The notes under the pieces were generated by a model. The model saw only the letters and a list, made by a program, of their open reading frames with translations, searched no databases and was not told the origin of the DNA. Shown piece after piece: positions 7,628 to 15,709 of a stretch of 22,096 nucleotides of DNA (its first letter is position 1; each line of letters starts with the position of its first letter). Position numbers and translations under genes: made by a program. Origin of the DNA: an uncultured Campylobacter sp. (GTDB lineage: Bacteria > Campylobacterota > Campylobacteria > Campylobacterales > Campylobacteraceae); assembly GCF_937997405.1 (NCBI RefSeq), contig NZ_CALKTL010000004.1, positions 1 through 22,096 on the forward strand, in the 5' to 3' direction.

Positions 7628-8875
7628 ATGGCAAGATATGTCCAGATTGATAAACGAGCCCCTATTAAATCCGGCGGCGATAAGCTACGCAGATTCCTCT
7701 CCCGCACCTTTAACGGCGAGCTTTTCGTGGGGCTGTGGGTGGTGCTAAAAAATATGTTTAAGCGCGGCGGCTCGCATACGCTTCGGTATCCTATGGAAAA
7801 ATTTGTCATGCCGCCTAGATACCGCGGCGTGCACAAGCTTATGCGCCTGCTTGAAAGCGGCAGCGAGCGCTGCATCGGATGCGGCTTGTGCGAGAAGATC
7901 TGCGTGGCGAACTGCATCGCGATGGAGACCAGCCTCGGCGCCGACGGTCGCAAAAAGGTAGATAACTACTCGATAAATTTAGGGCGCTGCGTCTATTGCG
8001 GGCTTTGCGCGGACGTCTGCCCCGAGATCGCTATCGTGCACGGCTGCGAATATGAGCTTGCTAGCGAACAGCGCGCGTATTACGGCTTTAAAGAGGATCT
8101 TTTGATCCGTGGCGAAAATTTATGTTTAAACGGCGCGGCGCAGGAGTTTGCAGGCTACGGCAGCCTGGATGAAAACGCAGGCGCGCGGATCAAAGTGACG
8201 CCGAACGCTTATATAAAAAGCGACGCTGCAAGCGATGAGCTAAGCTTAAAGAGCGCGGATTCAAATTTAAAAAATAGCGCCGCGGAAAGCTCTAAAAAAG
8301 AGGGTGCCGCTAGCGATAAAATTCTATTTTCAGGCGGCGCGGGCTTAAGCGACGAAATTTTAGCCGAGCGGCAAGACCTGGGGCGGGCAAGCTTAAAGGA
8401 AAGCTCCGCCGCGGACGCCGAAAATTCTAAAGAAAATTCCGTTACGGACGCTCAAAATTCCGCGCCTGATTCGCAGCGAAATTCCAAAGAAAGCCCCGTC
8501 TCTCAAAGCGCCGACGATTCCGCTACGGATAGTATAAATTTGGCGGAGAATTCTAAAGGAAATTTTGCTCCGCAGAGCGCCGAAGATTCCGCCGCTCAAA
8601 GTAAAAATTTTAAAGATAATTCGGTTGCGCCGCACGCCGAAAATTCTGTCGGTGAGCTTGCTACGAACGACGATTCCGTGGAAAATCCTAAAGAAAATTC
8701 CGCGACGCAAGACGAGGGAAATTCCACGACGCGAGGTAAAAAATCTAAGGCAAATTCCAAAAAGAATTCTACTGAGAAAGCTGAAAATTCTACGCTTGAT
8801 TCGGCGCGGAATTCCAAAGAAAATTCCGCCTCTCAAAGCGCCGAAGATTCCGCCGCGCAGGGGGAGGAGCAATGA
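7628..8875 (+). CDS. nuoI: Complex I subunit I (two [4Fe-4S] clusters) with an exceptionally long repeat-rich C-terminal tail
   Basis: NuoI carries clusters N6a and N6b, which wire electrons toward N2. Ligand sets are C82-x2-C85-x2-C88-x3-C92 and C121-x2-C124-x2-C127-x3-C131, each in ferredoxin-like context (CIGCGLCEKIC, CVYCGLCADVCPE). An N-terminal amphipathic stretch (residues 26-45) should lie on the membrane. The conserved protein ends near residue 195; C. jejuni NuoI is about 213 residues by my recollection. This product has 415, adding a tail of about 215 residues rich in Asn, Ser, Glu, Ala and Lys, without predicted membrane segments and with internal repeats. A strong AAGGAGGG precedes the ATG. 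The stop overlaps nuoJ (ATGA) and GGGGAGGAG follows the tail, so the tail is inside the translated operon. Confidence 0.95.
   Translation: MARYVQIDKRAPIKSGGDKLRRFLSRTFNGELFVGLWVVLKNMFKRGGSHTLRYPMEKFVMPPRYRGVHKLMRLLESGSERCIGCGLCEKICVANCIAMETSLGADGRKKVDNYSINLGRCVYCGLCADVCPEIAIVHGCEYELASEQRAYYGFKEDLLIRGENLCLNGAAQEFAGYGSLDENAGARIKVTPNAYIKSDAASDELSLKSADSNLKNSAAESSKKEGAASDKILFSGGAGLSDEILAERQDLGRASLKESSAADAENSKENSVTDAQNSAPDSQRNSKESPVSQSADDSATDSINLAENSKGNFAPQSAEDSAAQSKNFKDNSVAPHAENSVGELATNDDSVENPKENSATQDEGNSTTRGKKSKANSKKNSTEKAENSTLDSARNSKENSASQSAEDSAAQGEEQ
8225..8872 (+). repeat. Repeat-rich, RAATTY-dense 3' extension of nuoI
   Basis: This segment encodes the tail from about residue 200 to 415. It holds at least 19 RAATTY hexamers from 8263 to 8826, about one per 30 bp. 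It also holds a near-duplicate 57-bp unit at 8468-8524 and 8798-8854, 48 of 57 bases identical and in the same frame. That unit encodes variants of NSKE followed by SQSA(D/E)DSA. A third partial copy of the same peptide (QSAEDSAAQS) lies near 8574-8603. Other recurring units are NSKENS, NPKENS and AENS. No stop or frameshift interrupts it. Confidence 0.85.
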
Positions 8876-9399
8876 TACAAACGCTTGCATTTTATTTTTT
8901 CAGTGCGGTTTGCCTGGCGCTTTTCGGCATCAGCGTTTTTAGCAAAAACGTCCTTTACGCCCTTAGCGCGCTCGCCGGCGGTATGGTCTTTATGAGCGGA
9001 TTTTTCTTCTTGCTGGATGCGGAGTTTTTAGGCGTGGTGCAGATCATAGTTTACACGGGCGCCGTGATCGTGCTTTACGGCTTCGCGCTGATGTTTTTGG
9101 GGGCAGATAAAAACGTAAGCGAGCCGAAAAAGGGCGCAAGGCTATTTTTCGCGCTTAGCGGCGTGGTCGCATTTTTGCTCGTGATTATCGTGCTCGGCGC
9201 GGTGGTTGCGAACAACGTAGAAACGCTTAAAATTTTAAACACCGACGATACCGAGGCGCTTGGGATGATTATTTTTACGAAATATCTAGCGATTTTCGAG
9301 CTTGCAGCCGTGATGCTGCTCGTGGCGATGATCTGCGCTATCGTGCTTGCGCATAAGCAGATGGACGCAAGCCTGACATACGAAGAGAGCGAGGGATAA
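8872..9399 (+). CDS. nuoJ: Complex I subunit J
   Basis: NuoJ is a membrane-arm subunit whose third helix carries a pi-bulge linked to gating between quinone chemistry and proton transfer. The 175-residue product has five hydrophobic segments and the family core VVQIIVYTGAVIVLYGFALM (residues 62-81). Length is typical. The ATG overlaps the nuoI stop by four bases and is preceded by GGGGAGGAG at 8861-8869. The last segment, IFELAAVMLLVAMICAIVLA, is followed by the short polar ending usual for the family. Confidence 0.95.
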   Translation: MIQTLAFYFFSAVCLALFGISVFSKNVLYALSALAGGMVFMSGFFFLLDAEFLGVVQIIVYTGAVIVLYGFALMFLGADKNVSEPKKGARLFFALSGVVAFLLVIIVLGAVVANNVETLKILNTDDTEALGMIIFTKYLAIFELAAVMLLVAMICAIVLAHKQMDASLTYEESEG

Positions 9400-9400
9400 A

Positions 9401-9724
9401 ATGGGTCTAAATCACTATCTGATCGTCGCTGCGATGATGTTTGGACTCGGGCTTGCGGGTATGATGAAGCGACGGAATTTAATAATGCTCTTTTTTTCGA
9501 GCGAAATTTTATTAAATGCCGCAAATTTAGCCCTCGTCGCCGTGGCGAAATTTTACGACAATATAAACGGCGAAATTTTTGCGCTTTTCATCGTAGCGAT
9601 CGCCGCGAGCGAGATGGCCGTGGGGCTTGGGCTGCTCATCTTGTGGTATAAGAAAACGGGCAGCATCGAACTTGACAGCTTCGTAAATTTTAAAAATCCT
9701 TCTAAGGACGGGCCGGATGCTTGA
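9401..9724 (+). CDS. nuoK: Complex I subunit K
   Basis: NuoK is an MrpC-like three-helix subunit on the proton path. The 107-residue product keeps the two membrane glutamates: E35 in FFSSEILLNAANL and E71 in IAASEMAVGLGL. The C-terminus (KNPSKDGPDA) is a few residues longer than in E. coli. The ATG directly follows the nuoJ TAA plus one base, with GAGGGA just upstream. The 3' end overlaps nuoL by eight bases. Confidence 0.95.
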   Translation: MGLNHYLIVAAMMFGLGLAGMMKRRNLIMLFFSSEILLNAANLALVAVAKFYDNINGEIFALFIVAIAASEMAVGLGLLILWYKKTGSIELDSFVNFKNPSKDGPDA

Positions 9725-11561
9725 TACCGTTTTTGTATGGCTCTTAATCGCCCTTTTTGCACCGCTTGCCTCGGCGATCTTCGCAGGCGTTTTCATTCGC
9801 GCCAAAGATAAGATGTTTATTGGCGTAATCTGCTCGGCGCTGGTGATTTTAAGCACTATCGCGTCGCTTGCTTTGATGGAGCTCGTCTCTGACAACCGCC
9901 TAATCAGCGTAAGCTTAGCCGATTTCATAAGCACGGGATTTTTGGATGCAAAATTTAGCTTTCTCATAGATAGCGTAAGTGCGGTGATGATGGTGGTCGT
10001 AGGCATCGTTTCCAGCGTCGTGCACGTGTATTCGATCTACTATATGTGGGATGATGAAAACTTCTCTAAATTTTTCAGCTTCCTGGGACTTTTCGTATTT
10101 TCGATGCTGGTTTTGGTAACGAGCGATAATTTTTTAGGACTTTTTATCGGCTGGGAGGGGGTCGGACTCTGCTCATGGCTGTTAATAGGCTTTTGGTATG
10201 ATAGGAGCAATTACAGCTGGTGCGCCAACGAAGCTTTCATAATGAACCGCATCGCAGATCTTGGGATGTTGCTTGGAATTTTTTTGATCTATTTAAATTT
10301 CGGCTCGTTGCGCTACGAGGTGTTATTTGCGAACGCAGCGAGCTTGGAGCCTGAAATTTTAACTCTGATCGCAGCGCTTTTATTCATCGGCGCGATGGGC
10401 AAAAGCGCGCAGTTCCCGTTCCATACCTGGCTTGCCGACGCGATGGCGGGTCCAACGCCCGTATCCGCGCTTATTCACGCAGCGACGATGGTTACGGCGG
10501 GCGTTTATCTGGTAATCCGCGCAAACGCGATTTTCGCGCTCGCGCCGGAAGTAAGCGGCTTTATCGTCTGCTTGGGCGCTTTTGTGGCGGTCTTTGCGGC
10601 ATCGATGGCGCTGGTTCATAACGATCTTAAAAAGATCATCGCCTACTCCACGCTTTCGCAGCTCGGCTATATGTTCGTAGCCGCGGGGCTCGGGGCGTAT
10701 TGGATCGCGCTATTTCATCTGGCGACGCATGCGTTTTTCAAAGCGCTTCTATTTTTGGGCGCGGGCAACGTAATGCACGCGATGAAAGACGATCTAAATA
10801 TCCAAAATATGGGCGGATTATATAAGTTTATGCGGCCTACGGCGATTTTGATGTGCATAGGCTCGCTCGCGCTTTGCGGATTTTATCCGTTCGCGGGCTT
10901 TTTTTCAAAAGATAAAATTTTGGAAGCGGCGTGGAGCGCGGACGCGTATTTTATCTGGGCGCTGCTGTTTGCGGGCGCTGCGATGACGACGTTTTACAGC
11001 GTGCGTCTGATAATGCTTGTGTTTTTCGGCAAGCAAAATTTTACCCACCATCCGCACGAGGCGAAAGGCTTCGCCCTTATCGCGATGGGCGTGTTAGCCG
11101 TGCCTGCGGTAATCGCGGGCTTTTTCGAGCACGATTTTGCTGAGTTCGTGCTTAGCATACTGCCGGGCTTTAAAGTTTCGATCCCGCACGGCGTAGAAGT
11201 AATTTTGATCGCCCTAACGCTAGCGATGATAAGCGCGGTGGCGATCGGAACGATTTGGACATACGGCAAGGGTAAATTTAGCCAAAATTTAAAGAACTGC
11301 AAATTTTATAAAATTTTGATCGCGCAGTATTTTATCCCGCAGCTTTATGGGCGCATCGCACAGGCGTATGCGAAGCTGGGCGAGATCTGCGCTAAATTTG
11401 ACGGCGCGATCATAGACGCCAGTGTTGATCTGATCGCCCGCATCGCGGTAAAAAGCGGCGAAGGTGCGGATCGCGTAAGCAATAGCGGAGATTTAAGCGC
11501 AAATTTAAGGTGGATGGTTTTGGGATCTTTCATTTTGCTGATTTTGGCGTTTGCGCTGTGA
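9717..11561 (+). CDS. nuoL: Complex I subunit L (antiporter-like proton channel)
   Basis: NuoL is the distal antiporter-like subunit that carries the long lateral helix. The 614-residue product shows the key charged sites: E147 in FIGWEGVGLCSW, K229 in GAMGKSAQFPFHTWL, and the lysine pair 305-306 in LVHNDLKKIIAYSTLSQLGY. The loop DAMAGPTPVSALIHAATMV (residues 241-259) is characteristic of NuoL rather than NuoM or NuoN. Length is normal. The ATG overlaps the end of nuoK and follows AAGGACGGG. The conserved core has few RAATTY hexamers, about one per 500 bp between 10300 and 11000. Confidence 0.97.
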   Translation: MLDTVFVWLLIALFAPLASAIFAGVFIRAKDKMFIGVICSALVILSTIASLALMELVSDNRLISVSLADFISTGFLDAKFSFLIDSVSAVMMVVVGIVSSVVHVYSIYYMWDDENFSKFFSFLGLFVFSMLVLVTSDNFLGLFIGWEGVGLCSWLLIGFWYDRSNYSWCANEAFIMNRIADLGMLLGIFLIYLNFGSLRYEVLFANAASLEPEILTLIAALLFIGAMGKSAQFPFHTWLADAMAGPTPVSALIHAATMVTAGVYLVIRANAIFALAPEVSGFIVCLGAFVAVFAASMALVHNDLKKIIAYSTLSQLGYMFVAAGLGAYWIALFHLATHAFFKALLFLGAGNVMHAMKDDLNIQNMGGLYKFMRPTAILMCIGSLALCGFYPFAGFFSKDKILEAAWSADAYFIWALLFAGAAMTTFYSVRLIMLVFFGKQNFTHHPHEAKGFALIAMGVLAVPAVIAGFFEHDFAEFVLSILPGFKVSIPHGVEVILIALTLAMISAVAIGTIWTYGKGKFSQNLKNCKFYKILIAQYFIPQLYGRIAQAYAKLGEICAKFDGAIIDASVDLIARIAVKSGEGADRVSNSGDLSANLRWMVLGSFILLILAFAL

Positions 11562-11568
11562 GGTGGGC

Positions 11569-13098
11569 ATGGAATACTTTTTAAGTTTGGTTATATTTTT
11601 CCCGGCGGTAGCTGCGGTTTTGGGCTTTTTAATCGACGAAGCGAGCATCAAGACCTACGCCGTTACGATGAGCTTCATAGAGTTCGTGCTTTCGCTCGTT
11701 TTGTGGATACTTTACGAGCCGGTGGAAGGCATCGCTTTTAGCGTGCTGCACCCTTTTATAAGCGAATACGGTATCAACTACTTCATCGGCGTGGATGGAA
11801 TTTCGCTATTTTTAGTGATCCTAAGCACGCTGGTTACATTTTTAGCGCTACTTAGCCTAAGCATTAAAGAGCGCGCCAAAAATTTAATCATCTGCATTCT
11901 ATTTTTAGAGATGACGATGGTGGGCGTTTTCGTGGCGCTGGATGCAATTTTGTTTTACATCTTTTGGGAGCTTTCGCTCATTCCGATGCTCTATATCATC
12001 GGCGCGTGGGGTAGCGGCAAGAGAATTTACGCCGCGGTAAAATTTTTCATCTACACTTTTTTAGGCTCGATGTTTCTGCTCGTAGGGCTCGTAGCGATGA
12101 GCTATTTCTATCACGAGGCTACGGGCGAGTATAGCTTTAATATCCTAGATTGGCAGAGCCTGTCGCTGCCGCTTAGCACGCAAATTCCTCTGTTTTTGGC
12201 ATTTTCGATAGCCTTTGCGATCAAGACGCCTTGCTTTCCTTTTCATACCTGGCTGCCGTATGCACACGGGCAGGCCCCTACGATAGGCTCGGTTCTGCTT
12301 GCCGCGGTGCTTCTTAAGATGGGCACCTATGGCTTCGTGCGATTTTCGCTGCCGCTGTTTCCGGATGCGAGCGTCTATTTTAGCGGGATGATGTGCGCCG
12401 TAGCGATCGTTATGATCATCTACGCGAGTTTCATCGCCTTTGCGCAAAAGGACATCAAACAGGTTATCGCGTATAGCTCGATCGCGCATATGGGCATCAT
12501 AATGCTAGGAATTTTTTCAATGAGCCGCGAAGGAATGAGCGGCGCGGTATTTTTGATGATCAGCCACGGTATCGTAAGCGGCGGGCTTTTTATGCTCGTA
12601 GGCTTTTTATACGACCGTAGGCATACGAAGCTTTTCAGCGAGTTTGGCGGGCTTGCGCGGGTGATGCCGCTTTATGCGTTTTGCTTTTGCGTCGTGCTGT
12701 TAGGCTCGATAGGTCTTCCGCTTACGATCGGCTTCGTGGGAGAATTCCTAAGCCTTGTAGGAATTTTTAAAATAAGCTTTAGTTACGCGCTCTTGGGTGG
12801 ACTCGGCATCATAATGGGCGCGATCTATTCGATGAATCTTTATAAAAAGACCTTCTTCGGCGCGCTAATGCATGAGGAAAATAAAAAGCTAAGCGATCTA
12901 AATAGAACCGAGCTTTGCTCTATCATCCCGATCTGCGTGCTGGTAGTAGTGCTTGGCGTAGCGCCGAATTTGATGCTAAAGAGTATCGAGCCTAGCGTGA
13001 CGCAAAGTCTTGAGCTGATGTTTAATAAAGCCTCGCAAACCGCGACCCGCGCCTATATGGAAAAAGCAAATTTTAAGGTAAGAAGCGATGCAAAATAA
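11569..13098 (+). CDS. nuoM: Complex I subunit M (antiporter-like proton channel)
   Basis: NuoM is the middle antiporter-like subunit. From the ATG at 11569 the product has 509 residues, usual for the family, with E134 in IFWELSLIPMLYIIG, K219 in AIKTPCFPFHTWLPYAHGQA, and K250 in LLKMGTYGFVRF. A TTG at 11551 in the same frame would add six residues, but the GAGGTGG site fits the ATG, which also begins the normal NuoM N-terminus MEYFLSLVIF. It lies eight bases after the nuoL stop and overlaps nuoN by eleven bases. Confidence 0.96.
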   Translation: MEYFLSLVIFFPAVAAVLGFLIDEASIKTYAVTMSFIEFVLSLVLWILYEPVEGIAFSVLHPFISEYGINYFIGVDGISLFLVILSTLVTFLALLSLSIKERAKNLIICILFLEMTMVGVFVALDAILFYIFWELSLIPMLYIIGAWGSGKRIYAAVKFFIYTFLGSMFLLVGLVAMSYFYHEATGEYSFNILDWQSLSLPLSTQIPLFLAFSIAFAIKTPCFPFHTWLPYAHGQAPTIGSVLLAAVLLKMGTYGFVRFSLPLFPDASVYFSGMMCAVAIVMIIYASFIAFAQKDIKQVIAYSSIAHMGIIMLGIFSMSREGMSGAVFLMISHGIVSGGLFMLVGFLYDRRHTKLFSEFGGLARVMPLYAFCFCVVLLGSIGLPLTIGFVGEFLSLVGIFKISFSYALLGGLGIIMGAIYSMNLYKKTFFGALMHEENKKLSDLNRTELCSIIPICVLVVVLGVAPNLMLKSIEPSVTQSLELMFNKASQTATRAYMEKANFKVRSDAK

Positions 13099-14905
13099 TC
13101 TTTTAAATTTAGCCTCGATCGCGCCTATGGCGATACTCGGAGGATTTGCCCTGCTGATGCTCGCGGTTTCGCTTTTTGCGCGCACGCTATCATATAAATT
13201 TTACGCCGTCATCACGATACTAGCTCTAGCTCTTGGCTTCGGGCTCGTTTTTGGATACAACAGCGGCATACGCGGGCTTTTCGACGTAATGCTAGTGGAC
13301 GGAATCGCGACGCTATCGATGCTTATCATGCTCGCAGGTTCGATATTTTTCATTTTTCTGTCTTTGGGCGCAAGAAGCGCGCACGAGTACCACACCGCGG
13401 AATTTTTCGTGTTATTTTTATTCGTGCTTGTGGGGTATGAGTTTATGGTCGCGAGCGAAAGCTTAATGATGATCCTCGTTGGGCTTGAGACGGGTTCGCT
13501 GGCGCTTTATACGCTAATCGCGCTGCATAATCGCGCCAGATCAATCGAAGCGGCGCTAAAATACTTCATAATGGGCGCGCTGGGATCGGGCTTTTTCGCA
13601 TTCGGTGCGGCGATGTTTTTTTTATCGACGGGCTCTATGGAAATTTCAAACATCGCACAGATCGCTAAGAGTTCAAATTTACAAACCAGCGTCCTACTTT
13701 TCGCCGCCTGCTCATTTATGATCGTCTCGATAGGATTTAAGCTCTCGCTGATCCCGTTTCATACCTGGACGCCCGACGTTTACGAGGGCGCGAGCTCGGC
13801 AATGACGGGCTTTATGTCCGTAGTCCCTAAAATTGCGGGCTTTGTTGTAGCGATCAGGCTGTTTGAAGCGCTGGGAAGTATCGGCGTGCAGTGGCTAAAC
13901 ATCGTGCTCTACGCCGTAGCGGTGGCTACGATGAGTCTAGCAAACCTCATGGCGCTCGTGCAGCGCGACGTCAAGCGGATGCTTGCTTTCAGCTCCGTTT
14001 CGCACGCGGGCTTCGTACTCTGCGCGATCGTGATCGGCTCGACGCAGGCAAATGCGGCGCTTTTTACCTACTGGATCTTATACGCCGTGGCGAATCTCGG
14101 GGCGTTTGCCTTCATATGGTGCGTACGGCAAAGGCGCGCGCGCTCGTTAAATTTAAAATTTAAAACCCAAAGCCCCGCTTTAAATTTAAATGCAAACGGC
14201 GAGGAGAAATGGAATTTTACGCGTAAAACGGCGCCTGCTTTTGCGGCTGATCGCGAGAGCGGCTTTGCGGCAGGCGACGACGGGCTAAATTTTAAAGCCG
14301 AAGCGGACGAGAGAAATTTTAAGCTCGAGGATGAGGCCGGCGAAGGAAATTTCAAAACCGAGAGGTTTGAAAAAAATTTTAAATTTGACAGCGGCGGACG
14401 AGGCGGAGGTATTAAAATCGACCGCGACGCGCAGGCTAGGAGCCGTGCCGATAGGCCAGGCGCCGAAATTTGCGCGCAAAGCTCCAAGTTCGCGGCTCGC
14501 TTCGAGCATCCGTTTGAGAAATTTGACGGGCTCATTCGCACCCATCCGCTCTTTGCGCTATGTGCGGCGATCTTTATGCTCTCGCTTGCGGGCATTCCGC
14601 CGTTTAGCGTGTTTTGGGGCAAGATGTATCTGCTAAGCGCGGCGGTCAATTCGGGCTACTTTGCCCTCGCCGTCATCATGGCGGTAAATAGCGCGCTCGC
14701 GCTGTATTACTACCTGCGCCTCATCGTGCGTATGTTCTTGCACGAGCCGCGGGAGGATGCGGGGCTTGACGGCTCGCTGAGCGCGGTCTCGGTGCAGATA
14801 AAATTTGCCGTCGTGCTAGCTAGCGTGGCATGCGTGCTGGCGCCGTTTTTGGTAAAATTTCTAACCGGCGCGGTAAATAATTTCGTCTTTTTAAGCGGGT
14901 ATTGA
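13088..14905 (+). CDS. nuoN: Complex I subunit N with a large hydrophilic loop insert
   Basis: NuoN is the antiporter-like subunit nearest NuoK. The product has 605 residues against about 485 in E. coli. Conserved sites are E134 in VGLETGSLALY, K218 in GFKLSLIPFHTWTPDVYEGA, and QRDVKRMLAFSSVSHAGF (residues 292-309). The extra length is a charged, low-complexity segment of about 125 residues (349-475), between the helix ending AFIWCV and the conserved FDGLIRTHPLFALCAAIFML. The flanking membrane core is intact and in frame, so I take the gene as functional. The ATG overlaps the nuoM end and follows AAGGTAAGAAG. It is the last nuo gene. Confidence 0.95.
   Translation: MQNNLLNLASIAPMAILGGFALLMLAVSLFARTLSYKFYAVITILALALGFGLVFGYNSGIRGLFDVMLVDGIATLSMLIMLAGSIFFIFLSLGARSAHEYHTAEFFVLFLFVLVGYEFMVASESLMMILVGLETGSLALYTLIALHNRARSIEAALKYFIMGALGSGFFAFGAAMFFLSTGSMEISNIAQIAKSSNLQTSVLLFAACSFMIVSIGFKLSLIPFHTWTPDVYEGASSAMTGFMSVVPKIAGFVVAIRLFEALGSIGVQWLNIVLYAVAVATMSLANLMALVQRDVKRMLAFSSVSHAGFVLCAIVIGSTQANAALFTYWILYAVANLGAFAFIWCVRQRRARSLNLKFKTQSPALNLNANGEEKWNFTRKTAPAFAADRESGFAAGDDGLNFKAEADERNFKLEDEAGEGNFKTERFEKNFKFDSGGRGGGIKIDRDAQARSRADRPGAEICAQSSKFAARFEHPFEKFDGLIRTHPLFALCAAIFMLSLAGIPPFSVFWGKMYLLSAAVNSGYFALAVIMAVNSALALYYYLRLIVRMFLHEPREDAGLDGSLSAVSVQIKFAVVLASVACVLAPFLVKFLTGAVNNFVFLSGY
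14132..14512 (+). other. RAATTY-dense, NFK-repeat insert in nuoN
   Basis: This stretch encodes the extra hydrophilic loop of NuoN. The peptide repeats the element NFK/NFKxE (about residues 401-403, 410-412, 421-423 and 430-432), each spelled around AAATTT. Eleven RAATTY sites lie between 14149 and 14524. The region is mixed in composition, with GC-rich Asp/Arg/Gly stretches between the AT-rich cores. Confidence 0.8.
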
Positions 14906-14959
14906 GCTAAAATTTTAAGCGTGAATTGAACCCATCGCGCTTTGCTGGCAAGGAGAGAT

Positions 14960-15562
14960 ATGTTTTTGGGCGAGCTAAGTGCTGACGGCTACGGTTTTGC
15001 GCTGCTTGATGTGCGCGATTTGAGTGAGTTTTTAAAGGAGCGAAAATGCAGAGCAAAAAAGCTTCTAAGCTACTGGGACACGCACAAGCAGCTGTTTTAT
15101 GACGCCGTAAAGGGCGCTAAAGCTTTACACTTCTACCCGCTTACGGTGCGCAGCTATGAGATCTTCGTTTGCATTGACGAGGAGTTTGCGCCATCTGCGG
15201 GCTACGAAGTAGCTTTCAAGCGCGATAGGCTGTATTTCGCCCCGCAAAGCGACTCCGCGATCCTAGCGAGCTTCGATGCTTTGCAGCATCGTTTCGATAA
15301 GCTAAAAAGCGGCGAACTCGAGCTAGGCTATGAGTGTCAAAGCGGCGTTGCGGGCAAGATACGAAAATTTAATTCCACGCTCAAGCTTGGCTTGCAAAGC
15401 GGCACTTACGAGCTTTGCGTCGTTGGGCTAAAAAACAGCTCGCAGCACTTCGAGAAATACGGCTACGCCTTTATTTTCAAGCGCAACCCAAGCGCGGAAA
15501 ATCAAAATTTCAGTAGGCTTGACAACGATAAATTTAGCTTTGATATTTGCGAAGGCGATTAA
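14960..15562 (+). CDS. Unrecognised conserved-looking protein downstream of nuoN
   Basis: I do not recognise this 200-residue protein. It has no signal peptide, membrane segment or obvious cofactor motif and looks like a soluble alpha/beta protein, with FHLGEL-type beta starts such as MFLGELSADGYGFALLDVRD, a KKLLSYWDTHKQLFYDAV helix, and HFYPLTVRSYEIFVCIDEEF. The C-terminal 30 residues are polar and RAATTY-bearing. I chose the ATG with AAGGAG four bases upstream over a TTG 18 bases earlier. It starts 54 bases after nuoN on the same strand, so it may be cotranscribed with the end of the operon, but no complex I role is implied by its sequence. In C. jejuni I recall pflA after nuoN; this does not resemble it. 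Confidence 0.75.
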   Translation: MFLGELSADGYGFALLDVRDLSEFLKERKCRAKKLLSYWDTHKQLFYDAVKGAKALHFYPLTVRSYEIFVCIDEEFAPSAGYEVAFKRDRLYFAPQSDSAILASFDALQHRFDKLKSGELELGYECQSGVAGKIRKFNSTLKLGLQSGTYELCVVGLKNSSQHFEKYGYAFIFKRNPSAENQNFSRLDNDKFSFDICEGD

Positions 15563-15571
15563 ATTTAATCG
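15556..15571. repeat. Perfect 16-bp palindrome at a gene end
   Basis: CGATTAAATTTAATCG is a perfect palindrome centred on AAATTT. It overlaps the TAA of the unrecognised protein at 14960-15562. It has no loop, so it is not a classical hairpin terminator; it could bind a dimeric protein or simply reflect the local RAATTY excess. Confidence 0.5.
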
Positions 15572-15577
15572 AAATTC

Positions 15578-15601
15578 CGCGCCGCACGAGACCTTGGCGC
15601 G
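15578..15601. terminator. Weak candidate bidirectional terminator between convergent genes
   Basis: CGCGCC and GGCGCG form a perfect 6-bp inverted repeat with a 12-base loop, in the 147-base gap between the convergent 14960-15562 gene and miaA. No U-tract follows on either strand, so intrinsic termination is doubtful. The rest of the gap is AT-rich with several RAATTY sites and no gene. Confidence 0.25.
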
Positions 15602-15709
15602 ACCTGCAAAATTTCAAAGACGCGATTCAGCGCGGTAAATTAAATCTAAATTTTACTCCCTTACTCCGTTGTTTTTTAGCAAACGCGCAAATTTTGATAA
15701 ATTTCGATT

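Noticed and set aside
8225..8872. CRISPR-like array
   Set aside because: The repeats are unequal in length and spacing, diverged, and keep the nuoI reading frame; there is no fixed repeat-spacer pattern.
8393..8890. Long minus-strand open frame (165 codons) opposite the nuoI tail
   Set aside because: It mirrors the plus-strand repeats: the palindromic RAATTY cores and GC-rich spacers lack stops in several frames. The product is a repetitive Ile/Arg/Phe string with no ribosome site.
8565..8942. Plus-strand alternative frame across the nuoI-nuoJ junction
   Set aside because: It is another stop-free frame of the same repeats. It overlaps two certain genes and has no ribosome site.
14068..14649. 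Minus-strand open frame opposite the nuoN insert
   Set aside because: It is the antisense of the low-complexity segment and lacks any start signal or recognisable protein.
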